Positions 33,786 to 45,039 of a stretch of 64,000 nt of DNA are shown piece after piece (the first letter of the stretch is position 1; each line of letters begins with the position of its first letter). Position numbers and translations under genes: made by a program. Under the pieces are notes generated by a model. It had not been told where the DNA came from. It did no database searches and worked only from the letters and a program-made list of their open reading frames with translations. The stretch spans positions 14,317,904 through 14,381,903 of the forward strand of contig JANAVB010042220.1 in the NCBI GenBank assembly GCA_029216955.1, read 5' to 3'. The stretch is from Iris pallida. Taxonomy: Eukaryota; Streptophyta; Magnoliopsida; Asparagales; Iridaceae.

Positions 33786-35790
33786 ACTTTCAAATTGACA
33801 CTCGGTCCTTTATCCCGTGGCTTGGGAGAAGAAAAAGTTGGTCTATGTTGCCACAAGACTATGAACTTAGCATAGTCATAGGCATCGCACGACATAAATG
33901 TTGGTAAAACATGTACTATTTCAACGTCCAATACTTGGTATAGCATAATTGTCCCATAAGTCTCAATGCACGTTTCCACGGTGCAAGACTTGGCATAGCC
34001 TTTGCTCGTCCTACAGGTTAAGTTGTATCGTATGGTTTATGGCACGAGTTAAGGCACTCAAAGATCACGGTTGTTCAAGTTGAGTACGTGCACGTCCCCA
34101 CGGCTTTATTGGCACATTCCCATGGTCTCAAAGCTCGTCATATAGAGTATGACTTTGACGGTAGTGTCGCACGAAACACAGTTGGTGTAAGGCACGAACC
34201 ACGACTGGTTCGATGAGAAGTATCCCACGGTCTATGGCACGTATGGAACACGTTTTATTCAAGTTAAGTAGGAAGGTTATGCAGTAGCCGTTTCCTGGGT
34301 TTCGAAGAATGGAAAGTTTAAGCGATGGTTTGTCGCCGAGACGGTCCCTCGTTTGGGAGTCTCCAAAGAAGTATGGTTTATAAGCATGATATGCAAAGGG
34401 TTTGAGTTGTACCACAAATTAGGCCATACATTTACGTGAGTCTAGATGAAGTCTCGTAGGTACGTGGTCATGGACAACTTGTGCACAAGGACGATGTTTC
34501 TTTGGACGACAACCTGGGGCCACATGACCGATCCGGCCATAGAGGAAACACGGTATAGCTGATGCTGGGTAGGCAACCAAAAATTTGATGGACTTTCATT
34601 GGGGCTAGCTACCTGCATTGATCGACCCGCCGTCTTCCTAGCTATGTCTACGATAGCTAGTTAATGCCAGTGACCTTTCATATAGATAAGTAGTGTGCTG
34701 AGCGGCAATCCGCTTGTACGGTATCGGTTGAGTCATAAGAAGTGCAAACACGATACAAATGAATCAAGGAAATGGATGCACGGTCTGTACCACGCTTATT
34801 GAGCCTAAGATTTGGCTATAGCAAAGACACGTACTTCGGCATGATGTGTGGCGTCAGTTGGTGAGTCATTGACACGAAAGCAATATAAGTTGGATTGAGT
34901 CATTTCGAGTTTAAGTCAGGAAGGGCCATAGGATAAAATTTGGTTAAGTTATGTTGAGTTGTGAGGCATGGCCTCGCTGTTGAAGCACGGACAGAGTTTA
35001 TGGCATGACTATGTTGTTGCATCTCAAAGTATGGGCTAATAGGCAAGTATGAGTCAATACGTTGATGTTGTTGGCACGAGAATGGTCTAAAGGTACAAGG
35101 ATAAGTAGGTTATCGGTGTGAGGTACGGTAATGGTCTAGAGTCACAAAATAGTCCAGGAGTCTATGTCCTAAAATTGATCCTAAGGCAATATTAGAAAGA
35201 CAATCTAAGGATTATGTTGCACAAACTAAATGAACGTGTTGGTTTCGTATGGATGGACGAGGAGCTCACACCACCAGTACGGTTTTGTACTGACCACCCA
35301 ACAGTTTTCATGTGCAGGTCACAGGTACTTGCTCATCGGGGCGGAACTCGCTTGGATGCGCTGATGGCATCGGGTTCCTTAGCGTTTCGAGGCGTGCGAC
35401 CGCGTTGAAGACTTCACCTATACTGGACATAATGTATGGACGTCTTCTGAAGCATACACTGGCTCGTTAAATTGTATTGAAAGATGGGAGAGAATAGAGT
35501 GACTTGTATTCTGAGAGAGAACTGAGTTATTGTAATCAGAGAGAAAGTGAGCTTGAGCGACTTGTAATCTTGACTTCGCGCCCTTGTAATAATGTTTTAT
35601 CAATAAAGTGTATCATTTTGAACATGTCTTGGTGTTATTCAACTTCTCTGCTTGGGACTTCTGTGCGAAGACTCTGTCGCAAGCTGCTGTAATCGGCCGT
35701 TATGGAATCCCGCCTTGCGTGAGCACAACCTAGACTCACTGCGACATCACGCCTTAGCGAGGACAATCGGTTCTACGGAACCGGGACTTG
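33786..35790 (+). mobile_element. Gypsy-type LTR, plus orientation (left boundary approximate)
   Basis: The right end (35680-35790, ...CATCACGCCTTAGCGAGGAC...TTGACA) is the reverse complement of the start of the LTR at 62195 and related to that at 48866, so these three form one LTR family. A poly(A)-signal-like AATAAAG occurs at about 35602-35608. The left edge is placed where the chromodomain coding ends. The interior is otherwise featureless, with frequent GGCACGA motifs. No target duplication identified. Confidence 0.6.
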
Positions 35791-35906
35791 ACACTTGGGG
35801 CCAGCAGAGGCATGGAGGGGAGAGGGGCTTAGGGTCGACGAAGTCATGGAGGGGAGAGAGAGAAGAGAGAGTAGAGGCGGCGGCTAGGATTTTGGCTATG
35901 ATATCA
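35791..35906 (-). pseudogene. Copia-D primer-binding site and gag start, truncated
   Basis: Reading leftward on the minus strand from the LTR end, TGATATCATAGCC (a decayed TGGTATCAGAGCC tRNA-Met primer site) is followed by AAAATCCTAGCCGCCGCCTC, typical of the gag start of short-LTR copia elements. The rest is removed by the LTR ending at 35790. Confidence 0.7.
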
Positions 35907-36040
35907 TGTAGAAATATAATGAATCCCTCAACCCATAAGTGAGGGTTTGGATTCACGTATATATAGAGATGTGAATGGTACATTTACTTATAGGTCCATA
36001 CTTATTAGGATATTGCATAGTGGTACTTAATAACTTAACA
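35907..36040 (-). repeat. Copia-D 5' LTR, 134 bp
   Basis: A short LTR, TGTTAAGTTATT...ATTTCTACA on the minus strand, contains a TATA box CTCTATATATACG (about 35957-35969) and lies next to the primer-binding site. The length fits the short-LTR (Retrofit/Ale-like) copia group. Confidence 0.75.
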
Positions 36041-36521
36041 ATTAGTGATACCGGATGTTCTCTAAGCTGAGCTAGGATCACTGGATCTGTATACTCAGAC
36101 CTCTGTACCAAAATGCTTGAATCTTCATACTATGTTTATTTTTTAGTGCTCAAAGTGGCTGAACAAGATTAAGATTTTCGGCTCAATTTTATTACTACCA
36201 TAGTGGCTTTCCCAAGATCATAGGGAATGCACGACTCCTAGTATACTATACCCACCATCTCTATCTTACACAACTTCATTTGGGAAAAACATATTCTAGA
36301 CTACCTGTTGTTGTTGGTTTCAGCCTTTCAGGTCCCATAACTGAAATAATGTCTTCCATTTTCTATGGTTAAAGGTCATTGTTGCTAACCCTATCATCAT
36401 CATAATCATCTTCGTCATTAGTCAAGCTTTTCCCCATCAGAATGTGGTTGGCTAAGAGCTCCATAAGAGAATTGAGAAGATTTTATAACCAACTGTTAAC
36501 CTGAAGTCTACTCTCCATGTT
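36041..36521. other. Unassigned, probably metacaspase intron sequence
   Basis: AT-rich, non-repetitive-looking sequence without an ORF. It contains pyrimidine-rich tracts but no recognisable exon. Confidence 0.4.
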
Positions 36522-36840
36522 GGTACCAAACTCCTAGCCAAGGTAGTTATAACCATGAGAGGACCATGCCATACAATCTAGAAGGCAAATTGGTAGGTAC
36601 GTAAACTTACCTTTTGTTATGCAATTTAAGCTTGTTCAACCAATGACTACCTCCAAGTTCCCCTGGATTATAAAGACTCTACACAAAGGGGTAAGATGAT
36701 ACAATTGTTATAGGGAATATCATTCGTCTCTACAACAAATCAAGTCAAAGAGAGGAATGACATTTTTAATGCTGCTAAATCTATCTCTAGGTTAAGTATG
36801 TTTGTAGGGTTTGAGATGCCTAGAAGATATGCTACGATCC
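36522..36840. repeat. Dispersed intronic repeat, copy 1
   Basis: A unit of about 320 bp (GGTACCAAACTCCTAGCC...AGATATGCTACGATCC) recurs immediately downstream in tandem (36850 onward) and again, partly, at 61150-61365. Shared landmarks are CCTAGCCAAGGTA, CATGAGAG..CCATGCC and ATAGGGAAT.TCATTC. No TIR or coding sequence. Confidence 0.75.
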
Positions 36841-37067
36841 TCTATGTTCGTGCCAAATTCTTAGCTACGGTAGCTATGAGCATGAAAGGGCCATGCCCAT
36901 ACAAACTAGAAGGGCATTTGGTTGGTAGGTAGACTTACTTTTTGGTTATGCAATTTAAACTCATGCAACCAAGAAGATCCCTTCAATTTTCCTAAAATAT
37001 AAAGTATCTAGACAACGAATTACATGATACAACTGTTATAGGGAATTGCATTCATCTCTTTGATACA

Positions 37068-39359
37068 TGTTAGTCCCGAGGTAGATCAAAAATGGATCAC
37101 AAGGGACATGAACATAGATTCACACAGGACATTACAGTCTGCTCTCTGTTTGATCTTGATGTTGTTGTCGAGGTCCAGAGATTCACGCAAGAAACTTGTT
37201 CCCTGGAAGAACTCGATTCCAACATAGTTTGTTCAAACTCAAGTTACAAACTAACAATAACCAATCCCGTTCTTCCTTGCAAACACAGTTGCAATTGAGA
37301 TAGAACGTATTACAAAATAGAACTCGTTCTTCCTTGCAAATGTTGTTGCAATTGAGATAGAACGTTTACAAGTAGAAGAAGGAAGGAGAAGAAAATAGAA
37401 TAAACAATATTCTTACTGGATAGTGAAGACCACTGTTGCTCAAAGCAATATTCAGTCTCTATCGACAATCTACTCCCTGGAGCTAGCAAGTTCACAAAGA
37501 ACTTTTGGAGTACTCGTAGTCACCTCTGTGTGTGACTCGAACTGACTCCCTGAAACTCTTTTTTTTCCATTTTTCTTATCTCTCCAAAAGGAGGCAAAAC
37601 GACTCTATTTATAGAGAAGGATGGGAATCCCACCTCTCATCCTGGCCGATGTGGGACTAAAATAGCAACTCCCAAAAGAATGGAATTGAATATCAAATCC
37701 CGCAGTCAGCGCATATGCGCACAATCTCTGCAGCTTACGCATACGCGCATACGAGGATACTCGCATGCATGCATACGCGCAACAACAGTCCATGCACGCA
37801 TATACACAGCAGTGCAGCAGCACATAGCCCGTACATGCTCATGCAACTCATGCACAAAACGAGCGCATGACCGCAACATATGCGCACAAGCATCATGAGC
37901 CCGATATGTGCGAAGTGTGCCATCAAAGCGCCTGATCGCCATGGACAAAAGTTATACTTTTGTATTGATCTAACGAAAGAGTAGAAAAGAACTCATAAAC
38001 ATAATATCTAAGTACAAGTTGATCCTGGGAAAGTGTGACGATGGAGAACGAACACTACGGCTGATTCCTTTACCCTGTTGACGATCTGACGACGAAAAGA
38101 GAGAGAATTGCAAGTCTTCTGCTCAGCGGCAAGGTGGACGGCAATTCCGCTCTCCGTTTGATGCTCAAACTCTCTATGTCTGGGGGTGAATGAAGGAAGG
38201 CTCCTCCTATTTATAGCAATCTGGAGAAATCCATCCATGCACACATATGCGATGTGTGCTTGGATTTTGGCGCACAGAAGCGTTGCGTCCATGAGATTTG
38301 CTGCCACGTGGCATTTCTGAACAGAATGCAGTTACAATTGTGCGCATGTGGCGCAACTGACAGCCACGTGGCTGTGGTTGGGATAGGGTGTTGCTGAGAT
38401 CTTGGGCGGTTGACATCCGTCATAGGCATGACCGAGTCGTTTGACACGTGGCGCGTGCTAATAAATTGAAGATCCCTAATCCGTTGGAACAGAAAGATTT
38501 GATGCACGTGCAAGATTCAGCGCATGAGGGAACTTGGTGCATGGCCTTTGGGGCACATGACAAGTCTGGGCGCATGGCTTTAAGGGCCCATGCGAGAGTT
38601 AGTTGGGTCAAGCCACATGGCATGGTACAGCTGTAACCAACAACAGGTGTCATGATTGCTCTAACGTAAGTGTTGACGTATGCTGTCAGCTCGTACTTTG
38701 AAGCGTCTTTGTCTTTATCTGGAGATGGCTTTGCTGCGACAACTCATGGCGTATGACGATGTTGCTGTATTGGCGCATATGGTCATAACATGATGACGCC
38801 TCGGTTGTTGTGCAGCCGTCAACTGCGTGCACTACGTGACACATGCTGCACGACCTTCCAAGCGTCGGCTGACAACTGACACAGTTGTCAGTTGGGGCAT
38901 TAATTGCTCTGTACCGAAGAACGTTTTAGGCGTACGGCCTTTCTGGCGCATCAATAGCTTGGCGCACCAAAAGCTAGGCGCATGATTCTTTACTCTTTTG
39001 AGTGCCTGGTTGGGGGTGCGCATGATATGCTGTGCGCACGTTCCTGAGGTGCATAGCTTGATTTTTCCATGCTTCTACAACGCCACTTTGTGCCCTTTGT
39101 CCGACCCGAATCCGATACCGAGTTTGAGTCGCCAAGCCCCTTCGGGACTTACCTCATGAGTTTTTCCAAAGAGTGACAAAAATAAAGATTGTTCCTTTGA
39201 GGTTTAAACTTGAACCCTCTAGAAAAATTACCCCACATGGGCCATCACACTCCTTGTGTATATGCCAATACAAAACATGGCTATATATTGGGATATACAC
39301 TTTAGTGGTTTTCCAATGTGGAACTAAAGTTCCCAAAGCGAAGTTAGAAAACCCCAACA
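37068..39359 (-). mobile_element. Solo LTR with a second LTR nested inside
   Basis: TGTTAGTCCC...ACCCCAACA is flanked by perfect ATACA duplications (37063-37067 and 39360-39364). Without the nested insertion (37933-39079 plus 5 bp) the LTR is 1140 bp, similar to the 1217-bp LTR at 31714-32930, with which it shares terminal and promoter-proximal sequence. A TATA box TATAAATAG on the minus strand at about 37608-37616 gives the orientation. No coding sequence. Confidence 0.85.
37933..39079 (-). mobile_element. Nested LTR inside the 37068-39359 LTR
   Basis: A 1147-bp block starts TGATCGCC and ends CTTCTACA, with near-identical flanks GCGCC (37928-37932) and ACGCC (39080-39084). The surrounding LTR is collinear with the one at 31714 once it is removed. 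A minus-strand TATAAATAGGAGG at about 38200-38212 supports an LTR reading right to left. The family is not established. Confidence 0.65.
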
Positions 39360-39743
39360 ATACATTGTGCCAAAGAGTGAAATGAGTGACAGTCCCAATG
39401 CTGATAACTCTATCTCTGGGTTAATTATGTTCACACATGGTGTGAGCTTCTGAGTAGCATATGCTACGACTAGAAGCATACGCTACGACCTTCCCATGTT
39501 GCATTTGCACACACATACATACACATAAAACAGACAACAGAATCACAAGACCGAAACACATGTATGTGTGAGGTTTCCATTATTTTCTTTTGCTACGAAT
39601 TCTAAAGTTATTTGATTACTATTTGGACCATTGACCTGAATTTTCATGTTTATCCTAATTTTATATAGCTCCAAGGGCGCTAATCTACTTTTCTTAAGGG
39701 GATGGCACATAATCAAAATTTTACTTCTTATTGATTTCAACAG

Positions 39744-39864
39744 GAGTGGGTGTTTTCAGTGGGAGGAACAGAAACCACCATTATGGAAAGATAAAGGCAC
39801 GAGTGGTGGGTTTGCTGTTTGCATTAGTGGCTGCGATGATCATCAAACCTCTGCAGATACAACT
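39744..39864 (+). CDS. Type I metacaspase, internal exon (start of the p10 region)
   Basis: A 121-bp exon lies between acceptor TTTCAACAG and donor ACT|GTAAGC. After completing one split codon it encodes 40 residues, including FQWEEQKPPLWK and CISGCDDHQTSADTT. The SGCDD.QTSADT stretch is a signature of plant type I metacaspases, cysteine proteases cleaving after Arg/Lys and linked to programmed cell death. It lies just downstream of the p20 catalytic Cys. The catalytic His and Cys exons were not found upstream. It joins the 59956 exon in phase 0. Product type is well supported; whether the gene works is unknown. Confidence 0.9.
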
Positions 39865-40611
39865 GTAAGCACATGCTGCTCTTATTATCTTTTCTAACTT
39901 GAGAAGTGATTGCTTGCTGTCATGTGATGTTAGTTATAAGATTTGTCAAAATATTATGCCTTGCGATTCAAAATACCATTTGTGTATGAGTTCAAATTTC
40001 TATATATCATTGCTAATTCTTGATATTTTATCAGTTATTTGTAAATTTTTGGTGTGCGTGCTGCAATTCTCCTACTTTCTTCAGTCAAATAATCCTGGGC
40101 ATCAAACTTGTAATTGTGCTGATAGGCTCTCTTTATGCCCAAGTCTTTAGTAGAACATTTCTTCCTCAGTGAGAGACTACAAGTCTGTTCCATTCAAATT
40201 GAGGAAGTACATAGTGGTGTCTCAATAGTTTTTGTGATTGATTTGATTTCCTCCCGCTAGGTTGGTACCCATCTCATGCATTTTTAGTCTGTCGTCAGGT
40301 GATTGGGGTACCTAAATTTATGTTTTTCAAATGTATCATATATGACTAAGAAATTCCCTTGTCATCAAATAGAATACTGATACCAATAAAATGTTTTATT
40401 TCATACAGTAGAGTTTGTAAAAGTAGGTTAAGACAAATCATAGCGAATGATAGTTATAGGTAATTTCATCCATGGTATCCTTTTCTTTCTTTTGTTCTGA
40501 ATCAGAAACCAATGAAATTTAGAAGTTGGACGACGACAAGCCACTTTCACACATTGCAATTAATTAATATATATAATTATATGGATAAGGTATGTGTTTT
40601 CCTTGGACATT
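39865..40611 (+). other. Native 5' part of the metacaspase intron
   Basis: AT-rich sequence after the GTAAGC donor, with no ORF, repeat structure or TE terminus that I can recognise. Confidence 0.5.
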
Positions 40612-41024
40612 TGTTAGGGATAAATACAAACTATCCTAGAATCTCCTCACGACAAGACTATCTCTATAATGATCTGGTGCTGACTGTTGTAGAGAATAAA
40701 GATCAAACAAGTCTTAGAGTAAACAAGGATAAACTGAAAATTTCAAACGAGGAAACCCACCAGAGAGCGACATCACTACTAAACAAGGATTTACTAGATC
40801 CACTACAACATCTACAATAGCAAGCAACCAAGCAAAAATCCAAGAAATTATACAGAGAAATCTGGAGAGAACTGAAACCCAAGAATCTGAGAAGCACAAC
40901 TCTCTTCCTCTCCTACTTGTCCTTGTTCTCTCTTTCATCTAGTGCTTCCCAACTCAACCACCCCTCCCAAGGAAAAACTAGGTCCCTTATATAGTGTGTC
41001 ATAAACCGTTACTTGGAAACTTGC
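40612..41024 (-). repeat. LTR-like fragment, minus orientation
   Basis: The left edge TGTTAGGGATAAATAC is an LTR end (...CCCTAACA) on the minus strand. CACTATATAAGGG at about 40985-40997 on the same strand is a plausible TATA box with leader sequence to its left. The right boundary and target duplication are unresolved because the copia-E LTR follows. Confidence 0.45.
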
Positions 41025-41148
41025 TGAGAGCATTAATGGGCTTTTATTCCCACATCGAGTAGAATAGTAGGGAGAGGGGTTAGCCTCTCCTATATATGTG
41101 TAGCTCCACCACAATAATAAACAAGTCAAGTATTCTCCTAAATTTCTA
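41025..41148 (+). repeat. Short 5' LTR of copia-E
   Basis: TGAGAGCATTAATGGGC...ATTTCTA contains TTCCCACATCGAGTAGAATAG and the TATA box CTCCTATATATG, and is followed two bases later by a perfect primer-binding site. The approximately 124-bp length suits the short-LTR copia group. The 5' edge is inferred. Confidence 0.65.
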
Positions 41149-41150
41149 TT

Positions 41151-41163
41151 TGGTATCAGAGCC
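41151..41163 (+). other. Primer-binding site of copia-E
   Basis: TGGTATCAGAGCC, complementary to the 3' end of plant initiator tRNA-Met, is the usual copia primer site. It fixes the element's start and strand. Confidence 0.9.
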
Positions 41164-44160
41164 TCCACAAAACCCTAATCCTAGCCGCCATTCTTCTCCA
41201 TCAAATCCTAACCCCTCTTCCAAACACAACCGCCGACCACCTCCCCCCTCCCCCCTTCTCCCCCGCCGACCCCTCCTTCTCCTGCCGTCGATCCCTCCTC
41301 CCCACCTACCCTCCTCCCGCCGTTGATAACAGCCCTGCCTCCGTAACCGCTCTCACATCCTCTCCGACCAGCCCCCCTTCCGCGCCGGCCTCCATCTCCC
41401 TCCGTCGTCGCCAGCGCCGGCCCCCGTTCTTCTCCAGTCGCAACCATGCACAGGACATGAGCAATGGCGCTCGAGGATACCGCTGCCACTGAAGGAGGAA
41501 CAGTAGACGTGGAGAGGACGGTGACCAAAGGTGGAGACGGTCTCGATCTACCATCGCCTTGCTGATGGAAGAGAAGACGAAGATGATGGAGACGATCTAC
41601 GATAAGTTGACGGCCAAAGAGATGAAGTATTTGGTGGACGATCTCTTCTTCAGGAGGCTGACCGAGACTAGTTTCCGTCCTGCACACGCAGATGTGGATC
41701 CTTCACCATACAAAATGGCAAAGTTGAAGAAACTGAAAGTAAAGTTGGAGGGTACTTCCAACTACTTGAAGTGGTCGTGTCAGGCGATGTAAACTCTAAA
41801 GGCAAGAGACTTGGTGGGCTATGTGAATGGCCAAACCAAGGCACCTGAAGATCATTCCTCACGGGAGTTTTCTCTGTAGGAAATCGTCAACAATGTTGTG
41901 GCTGGATGGTTGACAGCCTCCTTGACCGACCAAGTGTCGGGCAACATGGAAGCAATGGAGGGAGCTGGTGATATTTGGATGATGCTGAGAGACATGTACT
42001 CGGGACGGGCAACCCTATGAGGGTCTTCCAACTGTAGGATGAACATGATAAGGTGGTCCAAGAAGATCACACCATCTCTGAGTATGCGGCTCTGCTGAAG
42101 AAGTATTGGTCAGATCTCGACCACTATGATTCCATTGGTGTGGAAGATGAGAAAGTGGAACCGGCATTTGCGAAACATTATCAGAAGTTCATAGAGTATA
42201 TCTTGCGACAAGGATGATGAAGTTCCTGAAGGGGCTCAACCAGCATTCGAGCAAAGGAGGAATGTGCTACTCGCACAGCCCGGACTTCCATTACTAGAGG
42301 AGGACATTGCTGCTATGGCACAAGAAGAAGCGTGGTTGAAGTTGATGCCTAGCACTACTAGCTCTTCGGAGGAAAAATCAGCTCTAGCAGTTTTTAACCC
42401 AATGGTGCTACAACTGTGGAGATCCATGACACTTCATCAGATTTTGTACGAAGCCTATGAGAGGCCAGTCCAGCGGCCGTGGACACAGCCTTGGAGGGCG
42501 TAGGGGTGGCAGAGGAGGCTATGCCGATGGCAGAGGTAATTATTTTGGAGGGCAAAAGACAAATCTGGCAGAAGGGGAAAATGAGAATCAGTCATCCGAT
42601 ATGACCCCCTAGTGAGAGAAAAATGCTGGAAATATAGAGGAACATGAAGCTTGGAACCAGCGACAGTCGAGCCAATATCGTTGGGACATCGACTCCAACC
42701 ACCTCCGGGGATAACATTACCTACTATGCCCATACAAGCACAGGTATACCTGCTCATGCCCTTGTATCTACCAACAAAACAGGAAGTCTAAATTGGATAA
42801 TTGACTATGGGGCATCTTGCCATGTCACGGGTGACCGTGATGAGTTCCAAGATTACACTCACCTGACGACGCCTGAAAGCATTCAGACTGTTGATGGTAT
42901 TTTTAGACCCATTATATCTAAAGGCATAGTTGAATGCACCCCTTCTATGAGTTTTACTGATGTCTTGCATGTTCCATCTTTCCCTGTTAATCTATTGTCC
43001 ATTAGTGGCATTGTTCTTCAACTTAATTGTGTTGTTTCCTTTGACATTCCGAAGGTAATTTTTCAGGAGAAGGGAACGGGAAGACAGTTGGGGACAGACA
43101 TTTGGCATAAAGGGCTATGGTACTTGGACAGGGGTGGGCTGGATACAACACTGGCAACACTTGTGGATAAAGCACAATCGGAAGAGCCGCGAAGTACCGT
43201 GGAAGCAGAATTATTACTCCAACATCAGCGCATGGGACACTCTTCATTCAGTCTACTGACTCGGATGTTTCCCTCTATGTATCAAAATGCTATAAGCAAA
43301 AGTTGGTTTGTGATGCTTGTGAACTTGAGAAACATAACAGAAGCTCTTATGTGAGTTCTGGAAATAACAATTTAGCTACATTTGATATGATACACTCTGA
43401 TATATGGGGACCTTGTCCTACAATTGCTGTTAATAGTTTTAGTGGTTTGTCACCTTTATTGATTGCCACACTCGTATTACCTAGGTATACCTAATAAAGA
43501 GTAAGAGTGATGTCTTGCATGCTTTCAAGGTTTTCGTCGCAGGGCTACAACACAATACGGTAATAAAGTAAAGATTTTGAGGTCTGACAATGGGACAGAA
43601 TACACCAACAAGGCTATTGAAGAGTACTTATCAGCCAATAGGATATATCATCATACTTCATGTGCTTATACACCAGCACAAAATAACATGGCGGAGCGGA
43701 AGAACAGGCACCTGTTGGAAGTGGCAAGGTCAATGATGGGGCATGCCATGTTGACTGCTGCATATCTCATCAACAAGATGCCTCTCAGGTGTTAGGATGG
43801 AAGACACCGTTTGAGATGCTTACAAGTGAGAATAAGTACATTGTTCCCACAAAGGTATTTAGCTGTGTATGCTTTGTGAAGGATAATAGGCCTGCAGTGG
43901 GGAAGTTGGACCCTCGGGCAGTGAAGTGTGTCTTCATTGGCTACTCAGGGACTCAAAAGGGATATTCTTGCTAGAGTCCTGTGGAGCGAAGGCTCTTTGT
44001 GAGCATGGATGTTACATTCAGAGAGATGGAACCATACTACCACAATGGTTCAGGTGAAGGCTCAGCATTTGGTAACACACAATGGTTCAGGTGAAGGCTC
44101 AGCATATGGAGCGAAGGCTCTTTGTGAGCATGGATGTTACAATAGCTCGATCCACTAATG
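41164..44160 (+). pseudogene. Copia-E gag, protease and integrase, 3'-truncated
   Basis: Gag from about 41559 (KLKVKLEGTSNYLKWS, near 41725) has stops at about 41790 and 41877. Protease and pre-integrase lie at about 42790-43250 (WIIDYGASCHVTG, where the usual Ser/Thr after Asp is Tyr; FTDVLHVPSFPVNLLSIS; HQRMGHSSF). Integrase lies at 43303-43970 (FDMIHSDIWGPCP, RSDNGTEYTN, NNMAERKNRHLLEVARSMM). A local tandem duplication (GGAGCGAAGGCTCTTTGTGA at 43983 and 44108; AATGGTTCAGGTGAAGGCTC twice) lies before the break. RT, RNase H and the 3' LTR are missing. Confidence 0.85.
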
Positions 44161-44237
44161 AGCTATTGTTGCACTACCTCCCTAATCCCAAATTATGTTT
44201 GTGGGCTCCTTTTATTATATGCTCGTTTGGCTCCCCA

Positions 44238-44961
44238 TGTTAAGATATCGAATGTCCGTCGATCAAATTAAGTTACTGACAACTATATTGATTCGACATC
44301 TTTTATCCTTAAGTAGTACCGCTCAACTTTATTTGTTATGTCGGATATAATCCACCTGCAGGGTTTACATGACAATCCTTATGAGCTCCTTAAGGGGACA
44401 TCATCAACCCGATGTATCGGGACATGGATTCCATTTATAATTAATAGCCCATCATAGATACAATGTTATTACCCAATTCATAGAGGTTGTTGACCCATAA
44501 TGAATCTCTCTTTCATGAGTCAAAGTAATGCACACTGCATATACATGTCTGTTATTATATCCGGATTAAGAGCACAAGCATCCATAATAACAGAGCTGTT
44601 TGTTCTCTTATGTAGTCAGTACAAAGAGAACAACCTCAAGTGGTCATGTTCAATACACACAAAGTGTACTAGTGTAAACCTATAGTCAAGATAGACTAAT
44701 ACCAGATTACACTACAACCTTTCCAATAGATTGTCCAAGTCCATCTAGGTTGTGAACTATTTATATATTCCATAGGGAACTGATAATATGATCTTCTATG
44801 TGACACCATACATCATATTATCTACGATATAGAATATCAGACATTTGCATTAACACTTGCAACAAATACAATATGCAAACATTTGCCCATATGATTCTCA
44901 TTCAAAATTTAAGGAAATAAGGTTACTACAAAAGTGATGCTTTTAGTATATAACCTTAACA
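44238..44961 (-). repeat. 3' LTR of copia-F
   Basis: A 724-bp LTR has inverted termini TGTTAAG...CTTAACA. To the right, on the minus strand, AAGTGGAAAATTG (polypurine tract) directly precedes the LTR start. A diverged second copy of the same purine-rich sequence (TATAAGTGGGAGATTTG) lies about 50 bp further upstream. Confidence 0.85.
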
Positions 44962-45039
44962 ATTTTCCACTTATACTCAAAGCATTGCTTTTTAGTATAC
45001 TGTTACAAATCTCCCACTTATACTTAAAGCCTTGCTGCT

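Larger units (their letters stand above)
36850..39485. repeat. Dispersed intronic repeat, copy 2, split by an LTR
   Basis: This second tandem unit runs 36850-37067 and continues at 39365 to about 39485 (GCCAAAGAGTGAAATGAGTGACA...CTATCTCTGGGTTAA), matching the order in copy 1. The LTR at 37068-39359 was inserted into it with an ATACA duplication. Confidence 0.75.

Noticed and set aside
33668..33979. 103-codon minus-strand frame
   Set aside because: Overlaps the junction of a chromodomain remnant and an LTR; no continuous domain.
36041..39743. Search for upstream metacaspase exons (YSGHG and DACHSG motifs)
   Set aside because: Neither motif was found on the plus strand here or further left between TEs; they are presumably outside the window or lost.
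41208..41687. 159-codon minus-strand Gly/Val-rich frame
   Set aside because: Antisense shadow of the copia-E leader and gag start, which are fixed by the primer-binding site on the plus strand.
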